The notes beneath the pieces were generated by a model. It ran no database searches. It was not told the origin of the DNA and saw nothing but the letters and a program-made list of their open reading frames with translations. Shown here piece after piece: positions 43,011 through 50,851 of a stretch of 64,000 nucleotides of DNA. Source of the stretch: Dorea longicatena (GTDB lineage Bacteria > Bacillota > Clostridia > Lachnospirales > Lachnospiraceae); assembly GCF_025150085.1 (NCBI RefSeq), contig NZ_CP102280.1, positions 263,001-327,000 of the forward strand, given 5' to 3'. The translations under genes and the position numbers were made by a program. The first letter of the stretch is position 1. Each line of letters opens with the position of its first letter.

Positions 43011-43349
43011 ATGGCAAAAATATTTATCACCCTGACAGGAACAAAACACTACTTCGGAAATGATTTTCTGGAAAAAGGTATGAAGATCAGATTAGAAAAA
43101 GAACCGGATAATGAATATGACAAGGAAGCAATCAAAGTAACGTATGAAGGACTTGGGAAGATCGGTTATGTGGCAAATAGTTCGTATACAGTCATCGGTG
43201 AATCTATGAGTGCAGGCCGCCTGTATGACAAGATCGGTGACACGGCATATGCGAAGGTGGTATTAGTTACACCGGCAGGAACAATCTGCAAGATTTGTAA
43301 AAAGAGTCTGAAAAGTGAACAGGAGGAAACGGCCTGGATTATGCTGTAA
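43011..43349 (+). CDS. HIRAN domain protein
   Basis: 112 residues. FITLTGTKHYFGNDFLEKGM then RLEKEPDNEYDKEAIKVTYE and GKIGYVANSSYTVIGESMSA match a HIRAN domain, a small beta-domain that binds DNA ends and is found alone or fused to helicases. The end has two cysteines (ICKICKKSL). GCGAAAGGAG precedes ATG 43011. It stands before the GIY-YIG helicase; a functional link is possible but unproven. Confidence 0.8.
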   Translation: MAKIFITLTGTKHYFGNDFLEKGMKIRLEKEPDNEYDKEAIKVTYEGLGKIGYVANSSYTVIGESMSAGRLYDKIGDTAYAKVVLVTPAGTICKICKKSLKSEQEETAWIML

Positions 43350-43357
43350 TAGATATG

Positions 43358-43385
43358 GAAGAAGTCGTAGAAATATGACTTCTTC
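43358..43385 (+). terminator. Hairpin after the HIRAN gene
   Basis: GAAGAAGTC and GACTTCTTC form a perfect 9-bp stem with a 10-base loop, followed by TTGTGTG. The T-run is poor, so termination is moderately likely. Confidence 0.5.
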
Positions 43386-43466
43386 TTGTGTGTTAATGGT
43401 CAGCGAAGTATAATTAATATTAGGAAATTCGAAACCATACAAATATAAATACACCGGAGAAATACC

Positions 43467-45053
43467 ATGTTCAAAATAATTGAAGGAGATTTCAAAAATA
43501 ATAAATACAGTAACGAAGAATATCTGGATAACTGGCCAATGTTATATATTCTGGAAAATGGAAAGAAAGCCTATATAGGTGAATCCAATCATGTAAAAAC
43601 CAGAATGACACAGCATACGACAAATGAAGAAAAGCGAATATTTAATAAGGTCCACTTCATATATTCCAGATTGTTTAATCAATCGGTAACCTTTGATTAT
43701 GAATCCAAGCTGATTCAGTATATTGTCGCAGACGAATTATTCCAGGTTACGAATAAGAATTCCGGAATAGCAGATAAGCAGTATTATGAGAAAGGAAAAT
43801 ATGATAAAAAATTCGAACTGCTTTGGCGTAAGCTGCAACAAGAAAAACTGGTCAAACATTCGCTGGAAGAAATTGAAAATTCAGATCTATTCAAATATTC
43901 TCCATATAAAGAATTGAACGACAGCCAGCGGAAAGCAGTAGAAGATATACTTGCGCAGATTGAGAGTGGAAATGTGAATCGTGTAGTGGTAAATGGAATG
44001 CCAGGAAGCGGTAAGACAATTGTGGCGGTATATCTTATGAAATACCTGGCAGACAGCGAAGAGTTTGCCGGGAAAAAGATTGGATTCGTTGTGCCGCAGA
44101 CTTCGCTCAGAAAGACGATGAAATTCATCTTCCGAAGTATTTATGGATTGACGCCATCACAGGTACTGTCCCCTTCTGATATCACGAAGAAAAAATACGA
44201 TATCTTACTGGTCGATGAAGCACATAGACTTCATCAATATAAAAATATTTCCTATAGGGGAGCTTTCAAGAAAAGCTGCGAGCGGCTGGGTATGACAACG
44301 GATGCAGACGAACTAGACTGGATATTGGAACAATCGAAGTGTGCAGTATTATTCTACGATTACAATCAGGTGGTTGGTCCGTCAGGCATTGATTATGAAA
44401 GATTCGAAGAAAAAATGAGAAATCCTTATAAGAAACATACAATATCGTATTTTACTCTTGCAACGCAGATGAGGGTGCAGGGCGGAAATGACTATATTGC
44501 ATTCATAAAGGATCTATTGGCCGGATCCGCTGACCGGAAGTATCATTCGAAAAAATATGATTTGAAATTATACTCTGATTTTTCAAAATTTGAGAAAGAT
44601 ATGTATGCCAAAGAGGAGGAAGCAGGGCTTTCCCGAATGGTAGCAGGATATGCCTGGCCATGGATCAGCAAAAATGACCGAAGCAAAAAGGACATAGAGA
44701 TACAAGGTGTAAAACGAATGTGGAATCATTGTACAGAAGGATGGGTTCATACAGGAGAAGCAATCGATGAGGTGGGATGTATTCATTCCATTCAAGGTTA
44801 TGATCTGAACTATGCGTTTGTTATTCTCGGAAATGATATTGGATATGATAAAACAACAGGACAGATCATTATCCGGCCAGAATGTTATTTTGATAAAAAT
44901 GGTAAAATAACGGCATCATATGAAGAACTGAAAGAATACATCACAAATGTGTATTATGTGCTGATGACCAGAGGAATCAAAGGAACATATTTGTATGTGT
45001 GCGATGATGAATTAAGAGAATATTTTAGTAAATATATCGAAGAGGAAAACTAA
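43467..45053 (+). CDS. GIY-YIG nuclease / DUF2075 helicase-like protein
   Basis: 528 residues with two joined domains. Residues about 25-110 hold a GIY-YIG-type fold (MLYILENGKKAYIGESNHVK then TRMTQHTTNEEKRIFNKVHF). Residues about 155-520 are the DUF2075 (Schlafen-like) P-loop ATPase: Walker A NGMPGSGKTIVAVYLMKYLA, Walker B ILLVDEAHRLHQYK, TLATQMRVQGGNDYI and EVGCIHSIQGYDLNYAFVIL. The MazG-like gene begins one base after its stop. The build (DNA nuclease plus motor plus nucleotide hydrolase partner) resembles defence cassettes, but no function is established. Confidence 0.82.
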   Translation: MFKIIEGDFKNNKYSNEEYLDNWPMLYILENGKKAYIGESNHVKTRMTQHTTNEEKRIFNKVHFIYSRLFNQSVTFDYESKLIQYIVADELFQVTNKNSGIADKQYYEKGKYDKKFELLWRKLQQEKLVKHSLEEIENSDLFKYSPYKELNDSQRKAVEDILAQIESGNVNRVVVNGMPGSGKTIVAVYLMKYLADSEEFAGKKIGFVVPQTSLRKTMKFIFRSIYGLTPSQVLSPSDITKKKYDILLVDEAHRLHQYKNISYRGAFKKSCERLGMTTDADELDWILEQSKCAVLFYDYNQVVGPSGIDYERFEEKMRNPYKKHTISYFTLATQMRVQGGNDYIAFIKDLLAGSADRKYHSKKYDLKLYSDFSKFEKDMYAKEEEAGLSRMVAGYAWPWISKNDRSKKDIEIQGVKRMWNHCTEGWVHTGEAIDEVGCIHSIQGYDLNYAFVILGNDIGYDKTTGQIIIRPECYFDKNGKITASYEELKEYITNVYYVLMTRGIKGTYLYVCDDELREYFSKYIEEEN

Positions 45054-45054
45054 G

Positions 45055-45387
45055 ATGACAGAAGAAACAATCAAAGAAATATTAAAATTCAGGGACGACA
45101 GAGATTGGAAACAATTCCACAATCCGAAAGATCTGGCAATCTCCATTTCGCTGGAGGCAGCAGAGCTACTGGAAGTATTCCAGTGGAGCGGTGCGGATAT
45201 CTCAAATGAAGGAAAACAGGAAAAGATAAGAGAAGAACTGGCGGATGTTGTGAATTATTGTGTCTTGATGGCAGATGCCTGCGGACTGGATCTGGATGAG
45301 ATCGTGCGGGAGAAGATCAAGGTGAATGCAAAGAAGTATCCGGTGGAGAAGGCTAAGGGGAAGAGTGCGAAGTATGATAAGCTGTGA
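45055..45387 (+). CDS. MazG-like nucleotide pyrophosphohydrolase
   Basis: 110 residues, all-alpha NTP pyrophosphohydrolase of the MazG/dCTPase type. The metal-binding pattern is in LAISISLEAAELLEVFQWSG and REELADVVNYCVLMADACGL (ExxE...ExxD). It cleaves NTP or dNTP to the monophosphate. It lies one base after the GIY-YIG helicase gene, so the two are translated together; this tight pairing suggests a shared job, perhaps sensing or depleting nucleotides. Confidence 0.88.
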   Translation: MTEETIKEILKFRDDRDWKQFHNPKDLAISISLEAAELLEVFQWSGADISNEGKQEKIREELADVVNYCVLMADACGLDLDEIVREKIKVNAKKYPVEKAKGKSAKYDKL

Positions 45388-45476
45388 TTGAACCGGAGGT
45401 ATAGAAAATAGTCATTGACAGACATTTATACATGAATTATTATTTTAATAACGCAATGCGTCTGGAAGGTGATTTA

Positions 45477-45671
45477 ATGAGTCGAGGAAAAGAAGTAAAA
45501 GAATTACGGGAAAAAATGGGAATGAACAGGAGAGAGTTTAGTGATTATTATGGTATACCGTATCGCACTGTTCAAGATTGGGAAGCTGAGAAGAGAGAAC
45601 TTCCGGAGTATCTTTTACGTTTGATGAAATATCGGGCGGAAGTGGAATATATGATGAAAAATAAGTCGTAA
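45477..45671 (+). CDS. Small helix-turn-helix protein, probable antitoxin-type
   Basis: 64 residues: KEVKELREKMGMNRREFSDY then YGIPYRTVQDWEAEKRELPE, a helix-turn-helix of the XRE class, and a short tail LLRLMKYRAEVEYMMKNKS. ATG 45477 follows GGAAGG; a frame from 45432 lacks a site. A hairpin overlaps its stop codon and the next gene is a nuclease-like gene, so the two probably formed a toxin-antitoxin-like unit, with this protein as repressor. Confidence 0.7.
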   Translation: MSRGKEVKELREKMGMNRREFSDYYGIPYRTVQDWEAEKRELPEYLLRLMKYRAEVEYMMKNKS

Positions 45672-45684
45672 GACTTATTTTTTT
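45657..45684 (+). terminator. Hairpin between the helix-turn-helix gene and the nuclease-like gene
   Basis: AAAAATAAGTC pairs perfectly with GACTTATTTTT around GTAA, which holds the stop codon of the upstream gene; more T follow. It can act as a full or partial terminator limiting the downstream gene. Confidence 0.65.
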
Positions 45685-45733
45685 ACTGATAATATAACGC
45701 AACGCGTTAACTGCGAGGAGAGATAAAATATAT

Positions 45734-46246
45734 ATGAAGAAGGAAAATATTATTGACATAATTACAGATGAGGATGGAAGAAAAATAGTTGTAATTACAG
45801 ATATACGATTTAAAGGGAAGAGAAATATCGATTGGGAAGATGTTGAAAATTATTTGAAGGAATATGTAGGAAAGTGTTATGAAGTTGTTGAAACAGCGGA
45901 TCAAGTCTTTATTGGAAATGATTTTCCGGCAGAATTAAAAGGATCTGAAGATACAAAACGATTGTGTGGTGCTAATGCAAAAGCCAAAGCAAATGCGACA
46001 CAGAAAATTCCTACGTTATTGAAATGTGCAACTAACAAACGATGGCAGGAAAATTTTAAGGGGAAGCATAAAGTTGATGCAAAATATGGCTAGTATCGTT
46101 TTACAACTAGGTTTGCATTACCTGTTTATAGTAGTGATTTAAAAGAGGTGGAACGATTTAATATATACAGGATAGAAATGTTAATTCGGCATGCAGCCGA
46201 TGGAAATCTATATTTATATGATATGGTGAATATAAAAAAAGAAACG
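45734..46246 (+). pseudogene. PBECR3-like nuclease-like gene, amber codon and IS insertion
   Basis: The start IIDIITDEDGRKIVVITDIR and FKGKRNIDWEDVENYLKEYV are followed by KHKVDAKYG and a TAG (46091) where relatives have Trp (KYGWYR). The same frame continues as YRFTTRFALPVYSSDLKEVE and RFNIYRIEMLIRHAADGNLY. An IS256-family element has entered after the codons for KKET; across the element the original end STPLRQ-stop resumes at 47793-47813. This matches phage-type proteins with a barnase/EndoU/RelE-like nuclease domain (PBECR3, from memory). Both lesions inactivate it. Confidence 0.65.
46239..46246. repeat. Target-site duplication, left copy
   Basis: AAGAAACG at 46239-46246 is repeated exactly at 47785-47792, on the other side of the IS. 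Eight bases is the usual duplication length for IS256-family elements. Confidence 0.9.
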
Positions 46247-46397
46247 GAGAGTGTAAAATATTTTGTGTAAATCTCTTAGATTAATGAAAAAATCATAATG
46301 ATTTACATTAAGTTAAAAAAAATGAATTAGGCTTGAATGGCATGATTGCTGTTTAAGCCTTATTTACTATTTAGCATGAATAAGCAGACATGTCAAG

Positions 46398-46424
46398 AAC
46401 GCCCGCTGAAAACGGGCGTTTTTG
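46398..46424 (+). terminator. Hairpin inside the IS, downstream of the transposase
   Basis: AACGCCCG and CGGGCGTT form a perfect 8-bp stem with a 7-base loop followed by TTTTTG on the plus strand. It would stop transcription entering the element from the left. Confidence 0.75.
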
Positions 46425-46450
46425 ACCCTTACTCATAGTTGCTTTTTATT

Positions 46451-47692
46451 CTATTCGAGATCTTCTGGTTGGATTCTGTCTCCAAAATATATGCAGAGCT
46501 GATCCAAGGTCTGTCCCCAATCCCATGTTTTTCCAGTCCATTTCTTTGTGATGTCGGTCATGGCAAGATACAGAATCTTAAAAAGCGAATCATCTGTCGG
46601 AAAGATGGTTTTTGATTTCGTCACTTTTCTTAATTGACGATTGAAATTCTCTATGGAATTCGTGGTATAAATTAGTTTCCTAATCTCTCCAGGGTATTTG
46701 AAATATGTAGAAAGTTGCGGCCAATTATTACGCCAGGACGCTATTGAAGATGGATATTTTCCACCCCAATTTTCTTCCAGCATATCTAACGCTTCTAATG
46801 CAAGCTGCTCTGTATCTGCCTTATAAACCAGTTTCAGGTCTTTCATGAAGGCTCTGATATCTTTGTAGGAAATAAACTTAGTGGAATAACGAATCTGATG
46901 TACAATACATCTTTGGATTTCCGCTAATGGGAAAACTGCATGAATTGCATCCACAAAACCAGTCAGTCCATCAACAGATACAATCATGATGTCTTCCACA
47001 CCTCTATTTTTGATTTCATTCAGTACACCAAGCCAGTATTTTGCACTTTCATTACCGCCAATCCACATACCTAAAACTTCTTTTTGACCAGAAAGTCTGA
47101 TACCTATAGCTACATATACAGCTTTCTTTACCGTTCTATTATCTTCTCGTACATAAAAATGAATGGCATCCATGAAAACGATGGCATATTTCTTCTCCAA
47201 AGGGCGATTCTGCCATTCTTTGGCAATTGGAAGAATGCGATCTGTCATGTGAGAAATCATCTCTGCAGATGCATCCACCCCATAGACATTAGAAAGGTGT
47301 GTTGATATGTCTCTGGTAGTCATTCCCTTTGCATACATGGACAGAACTTGATCTTCAATGTTAGAAATATCTGTTTGATGTTTTTTTACAATCTGTGGTT
47401 CAAATTCACCTCTGCGATCACGGGGAATATCAAGATCAATATCGCCCATCGAAGATGTAACCGTTTTATGGCTGTAACCGTTCCGGCTATCATCTGTCTC
47501 CTTATTTTGATAATCATACTTCGAATAGCCAAGTTTCTGATCCATTTCTGCTTCTAGCATTCCTTGCAGGGTATCTCCCAAAAGATCCTTCAACATTTCT
47601 TGAACATCTTGAGCATCGGTTGGTTGATAGTGTTCCAATAAGCCGTTAATAAACTCTCTTCTTTCTGGTGTCATTTTTCTTCTTCTTGCCAT
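46451..47692 (-). CDS. IS256 family transposase
   Basis: 413 residues, full length for an IS256 (mutator-like) transposase. N-terminus RRKMTPERREFINGLLEHYQ, then NGYSHKTVTSSMGDIDLDIP, first catalytic aspartate in AIVFMDAIHFYVREDN, second in IMIVSVDGLTGFVDAIHAVF, CIVHQIRYSTKFISYKD, and the glutamate region IYTTNSIENFNRQLRKV. Cut-and-paste or copy-out transposition with 8-bp duplication. AGGAGG precedes the start on the minus strand. No frameshift seen, so it may be active. Confidence 0.97.
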   Translation of the reverse strand: MARRRKMTPERREFINGLLEHYQPTDAQDVQEMLKDLLGDTLQGMLEAEMDQKLGYSKYDYQNKETDDSRNGYSHKTVTSSMGDIDLDIPRDRRGEFEPQIVKKHQTDISNIEDQVLSMYAKGMTTRDISTHLSNVYGVDASAEMISHMTDRILPIAKEWQNRPLEKKYAIVFMDAIHFYVREDNRTVKKAVYVAIGIRLSGQKEVLGMWIGGNESAKYWLGVLNEIKNRGVEDIMIVSVDGLTGFVDAIHAVFPLAEIQRCIVHQIRYSTKFISYKDIRAFMKDLKLVYKADTEQLALEALDMLEENWGGKYPSSIASWRNNWPQLSTYFKYPGEIRKLIYTTNSIENFNRQLRKVTKSKTIFPTDDSLFKILYLAMTDITKKWTGKTWDWGQTLDQLCIYFGDRIQPEDLE

Positions 47693-47784
47693 AAAAATAT
47701 CCTCCTGAATTAATATTTATTTTAACATCAATCCAAGAGGATACATATCACGTATTTAGTTTACACAGAATTATTTACACACTC

Positions 47785-47792
47785 AAGAAACG
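47785..47792. repeat. Target-site duplication, right copy
   Basis: AAGAAACG, identical to 46239-46246. Joining the left flank to the base after this copy restores the reading frame of the interrupted nuclease-like gene. Confidence 0.9.
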
Positions 47793-47971
47793 AGCACCCC
47801 GCTTAGGCAATAGCCGTACGGTAACAAACCCATTTCTTATATATAATATTAACCTGCTTGTTAACAAAAGTCAACTATAAAAATCAAAAAGATGAAAGTT
47901 GTGAAGCTTAACTCAGTACAGTATAATTAATATATCATTTCAATTCAAAACATAATGTAAGGAGCACCCCT

Positions 47972-48355
47972 ATGTCCACACCTCATAAAGAAAAATTAAT
48001 CCGAGTCTTTCAACTTTTTCAGACTACTGATGAAAAAACACCGATGAATGCTGTGCAAGTAAGCCAGAAACTGGAAGAAGAATACGGAATGGAAAATGTA
48101 CACCGTACATCCATTTATGACGATGTGCGTTTGTTGCAAAGCTGCGGTTATCCGATTAAGCAGGCAGAAAATTCACATAAAGGATGGTATATGGAGAAAC
48201 ATTTGCTGGAAGACTGGGAAATTAAGCTGATGTTAGATTCGGTGCAACAGGCAAGGTGTGTGTCCGTTCATGATGCGAATGAGATTCGAAATAAGCTGTT
48301 AAATCTGACGAGTCAGAGAGGACGAAGCAGATTGATATCATCGTCTCATTTCTGA
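47972..48355 (+). pseudogene. WYL-type regulator, truncated to its N-terminal part
   Basis: Residues 1-115 are a helix-turn-helix regulator start: HKEKLIRVFQLFQTTDEKTP, NVHRTSIYDDVRLLQSCGYP, and HLLEDWEIKLMLDSVQQARC. The WYL and C-terminal domains are missing; after about 48300 the sequence becomes that of the helicase protein in another frame. The stop TGA overlaps the helicase start in TGATG, so the fragment may now serve to couple translation. AAGGAG precedes ATG 47972 and TATAAT lies at about 47921. Confidence 0.65.
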
Positions 48356-50715
48356 TGGAGTCAGGTGTGCGGATGCTCTTAAATGATATGAAGCGGGCGT
48401 TGGACCGGGGCGTGAAGATCCGTATCCTGACAGGAAATTATCTGGGGATCACACAGCCGTCGGCTTTATATCTGATCAAGAGCGAGCTCGGTGACCGTGT
48501 GGATCTGCGCCTGTATAATGAAACATCACGCTCATTTCATCCAAAATCTTATATCTTTCATTATGAATCTTCGAATGAAATATACATCGGATCATCGAAC
48601 ATTTCCAAAAGTGCGTTAACTTCAGGAATCGAATGGAATTACAGATTCAGTGATACACTGGACAAAAAGAATTATGAATTGTTCTATGCTACATTTGAAG
48701 ATCTGTTTCTGAACCATTCGATCATTATAGATGATGAAGAATTAAAACGATATTCCAAGGCATGGAAGAAGCCGGCGGTGTCCAAGGATCTGGCGAAATA
48801 TGACGCTACAGAAGATGGAGAGGACAGGAATGCTGAAAATGTCCGAATGTTGTACCGTCCGCGGGGAGCACAGATAGAGGCACTATATGCGTTACAGGAA
48901 AGCCGCATGGAAGGTGCGGCGAAAGGACTTGTATATGCGGCCACCGGAATCGGAAAGACATACCTTGCTGCATTTGATTCGGCAAAATATAAACGGGTGT
49001 TATTCGTTGCACACAGAGAAGAAATCCTTAAGCAGGCGGTGGTTTCTTTCAAAAATGTGCGGAACTCGGCGGATTATGGATTCTTTGACGGAAAAGAAAA
49101 GGATAGGGATAAATCCGTTATCTTCGCATCGGTAGCGACACTCGGAAGAACGGAATATTTGAATGAGACATATTTTCCGGCAGATTATTTTGAATATGTG
49201 ATCATTGATGAATTCCATCATGCGGTTACAGATCAATACCGGAGAATCGTAGAATATTTTCAGCCGCAATTTTTACTGGGATTAACAGCAACACCGGAAA
49301 GAATGGACGGAAAAAATATCTACGAAATCTGTGATTATAACGTGCCATATCAGATTTCCTTAAAAGAAGCGATCAACAAAGGAATGCTTGTACCATTTCA
49401 CTATTACGGCGTGTATGATGAGACGGATTATTCCGGATTGCGGATCGTGAAGGGGCGTTATGATGAGCAGGAGCTGAATCAGGCTTATATCGGAAATGAG
49501 AGAAGATATGATCTGATTTACAAATATTATCGAAAATATCGTTCTTTGCGTGCAATCGGATTCTGCTGTTCCAGACAGCATGCAGAAGACATGGCAAAAG
49601 AATTCTGTCAGAGAGGAATCGCATCCGCAGCAGTATACAGTGGTGAAAATGGAGCATATGCCGAGGAGCGTAACGAAGCTATCCGCAAATTGAAGAACGG
49701 AGAGATTCGGGTGATCTTCTCTGTGGATATGTTCAATGAAGGCATGGATATCGCTTCACTGGATATGGTAATGTTCCTGCGTCCGACGGAATCCCCGGTC
49801 GTATTCCTGCAGCAGTTGGGACGAGGACTTCGTCTATATAAAGGGAAAGAATATCTGAACGTATTGGATTTCATCGGAAATTACGAGAAAGCGGGGAAGG
49901 CACCGCTGTTGTTAAGCGGAGAGCAGTCATTTAACAAGAAAGGATCCTGTGAGTATCAGGATTTAGAATATCCGGATGACTGTATCGTTGATTTTGACAT
50001 GCGTCTGATTGATCTGTTTAAGGAAATAGATAAGAAGAAATTAACGCTGAAAATGCAGATCCAAAAGGAATATTATCGTGTGAAAGGACTGTTGGACGGA
50101 AAGCGGCCGAGCAGAATGGACTTATTCACTTATATGGATGATGATATTTACCGGTGCTGCGTCAGCGGCAGTCATGCAAAAGAAAATCCATTCCAGCATT
50201 ATCTTGATTTCCTGTATGAACTTGGTGAATTGTCAGAGAATGAGCAGGAGTTATATGCGGGAATCGGTCGAGAATTCATTCAGACCATCGAAACTACGGA
50301 GATGCAGAAAGTGTATAAGATGCCGATCCTTTACAGCTTTTATAATCATGGAAATATCCGGCTTGCAGTTACGGATGAAGAGGTAGTGGAGAGTTGGAAG
50401 GAATTCTTTGATACCGGGACGAACTGGAAGGATTTCCCGAATGTGAATACTTATGAGGATTATAAGAAAGTGACGGATAAGCAGCATTTGAGTAAGGCGA
50501 AAAGGATGCCGATCCGATTCTTGAAGGCGTCAGGGAAAGGGTTCTTTGTAGAGAAGGATGGATATGCGTTGGCGTTGAGGGATGAGATTGGAGACGTTGT
50601 TGGGAATATGGCGTTTGGCGAGCAGATGGGGGATGTGCTTGGGTATAGGAGTTTGGAGTATTATCGGCGGAGGTATGAGAAGAGTAGAATAACGAATGTT
50701 AAAATTATTTGTTAA
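48355..50715 (+). CDS. PLD-nuclease / DEAD helicase protein, probably N-terminally shortened
   Basis: 786 residues from ATG 48355, which overlaps the stop of the preceding fragment. The N-terminal part is a phospholipase-D-like nuclease with one HxK motif, FHPKSYIFHYESSNEIYIGS then SNIS. Then a DEAD-type helicase: Walker A LVYAATGIGKTYLAAF, DEAH-like box IIDEFHHAV, LTATPERMDG, and motif VI VFLQQLGRGLRLYKGKEYLN. The end is a DUF3427-like region. In-frame sequence just upstream (TKQIDIIVSFL) shows that relatives start earlier, so some N-terminal residues are lost. Likely a DNA-targeting defence or repair enzyme. Confidence 0.83.
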   Translation: MESGVRMLLNDMKRALDRGVKIRILTGNYLGITQPSALYLIKSELGDRVDLRLYNETSRSFHPKSYIFHYESSNEIYIGSSNISKSALTSGIEWNYRFSDTLDKKNYELFYATFEDLFLNHSIIIDDEELKRYSKAWKKPAVSKDLAKYDATEDGEDRNAENVRMLYRPRGAQIEALYALQESRMEGAAKGLVYAATGIGKTYLAAFDSAKYKRVLFVAHREEILKQAVVSFKNVRNSADYGFFDGKEKDRDKSVIFASVATLGRTEYLNETYFPADYFEYVIIDEFHHAVTDQYRRIVEYFQPQFLLGLTATPERMDGKNIYEICDYNVPYQISLKEAINKGMLVPFHYYGVYDETDYSGLRIVKGRYDEQELNQAYIGNERRYDLIYKYYRKYRSLRAIGFCCSRQHAEDMAKEFCQRGIASAAVYSGENGAYAEERNEAIRKLKNGEIRVIFSVDMFNEGMDIASLDMVMFLRPTESPVVFLQQLGRGLRLYKGKEYLNVLDFIGNYEKAGKAPLLLSGEQSFNKKGSCEYQDLEYPDDCIVDFDMRLIDLFKEIDKKKLTLKMQIQKEYYRVKGLLDGKRPSRMDLFTYMDDDIYRCCVSGSHAKENPFQHYLDFLYELGELSENEQELYAGIGREFIQTIETTEMQKVYKMPILYSFYNHGNIRLAVTDEEVVESWKEFFDTGTNWKDFPNVNTYEDYKKVTDKQHLSKAKRMPIRFLKASGKGFFVEKDGYALALRDEIGDVVGNMAFGEQMGDVLGYRSLEYYRRRYEKSRITNVKIIC

Positions 50716-50851
50716 AAAATGATAAAAAGACAAAATGTGACAGTTTTTTAATAGTTATGTGTATTTATATATGGAGGCATTTGATAATATAAGCGTAACT
50801 TTTATAGAATAAAATCTACATAAATAAGAACGAAAATGGAGGATGTTAATA

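Larger units (their letters stand above)
46247..47784. mobile_element. IS256-family insertion sequence, 1538 bp
   Basis: Bounded by imperfect terminal inverted repeats: left end GAGAGTGTAAAATATTTTGT with GTAAATC, right end (minus strand) GAGTGTGTAAATAATTCTGT with GTAAACT, about 21 of 27 positions equal. The 8-bp duplication AAGAAACG flanks it. It carries one transposase gene on the minus strand. It interrupts the nuclease-like gene at 45734. Intact ends and duplication suggest recent insertion. Confidence 0.93.

Noticed and set aside
38150-46093. Three in-frame TAG codons suggesting stop-codon suppression or pyrrolysine use
   Set aside because: Each lies in a gene with other damage, the replaced residues differ (Trp and Gln), and no suppressor tRNA or pylTSBCD genes are seen. 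Simple decay is enough.
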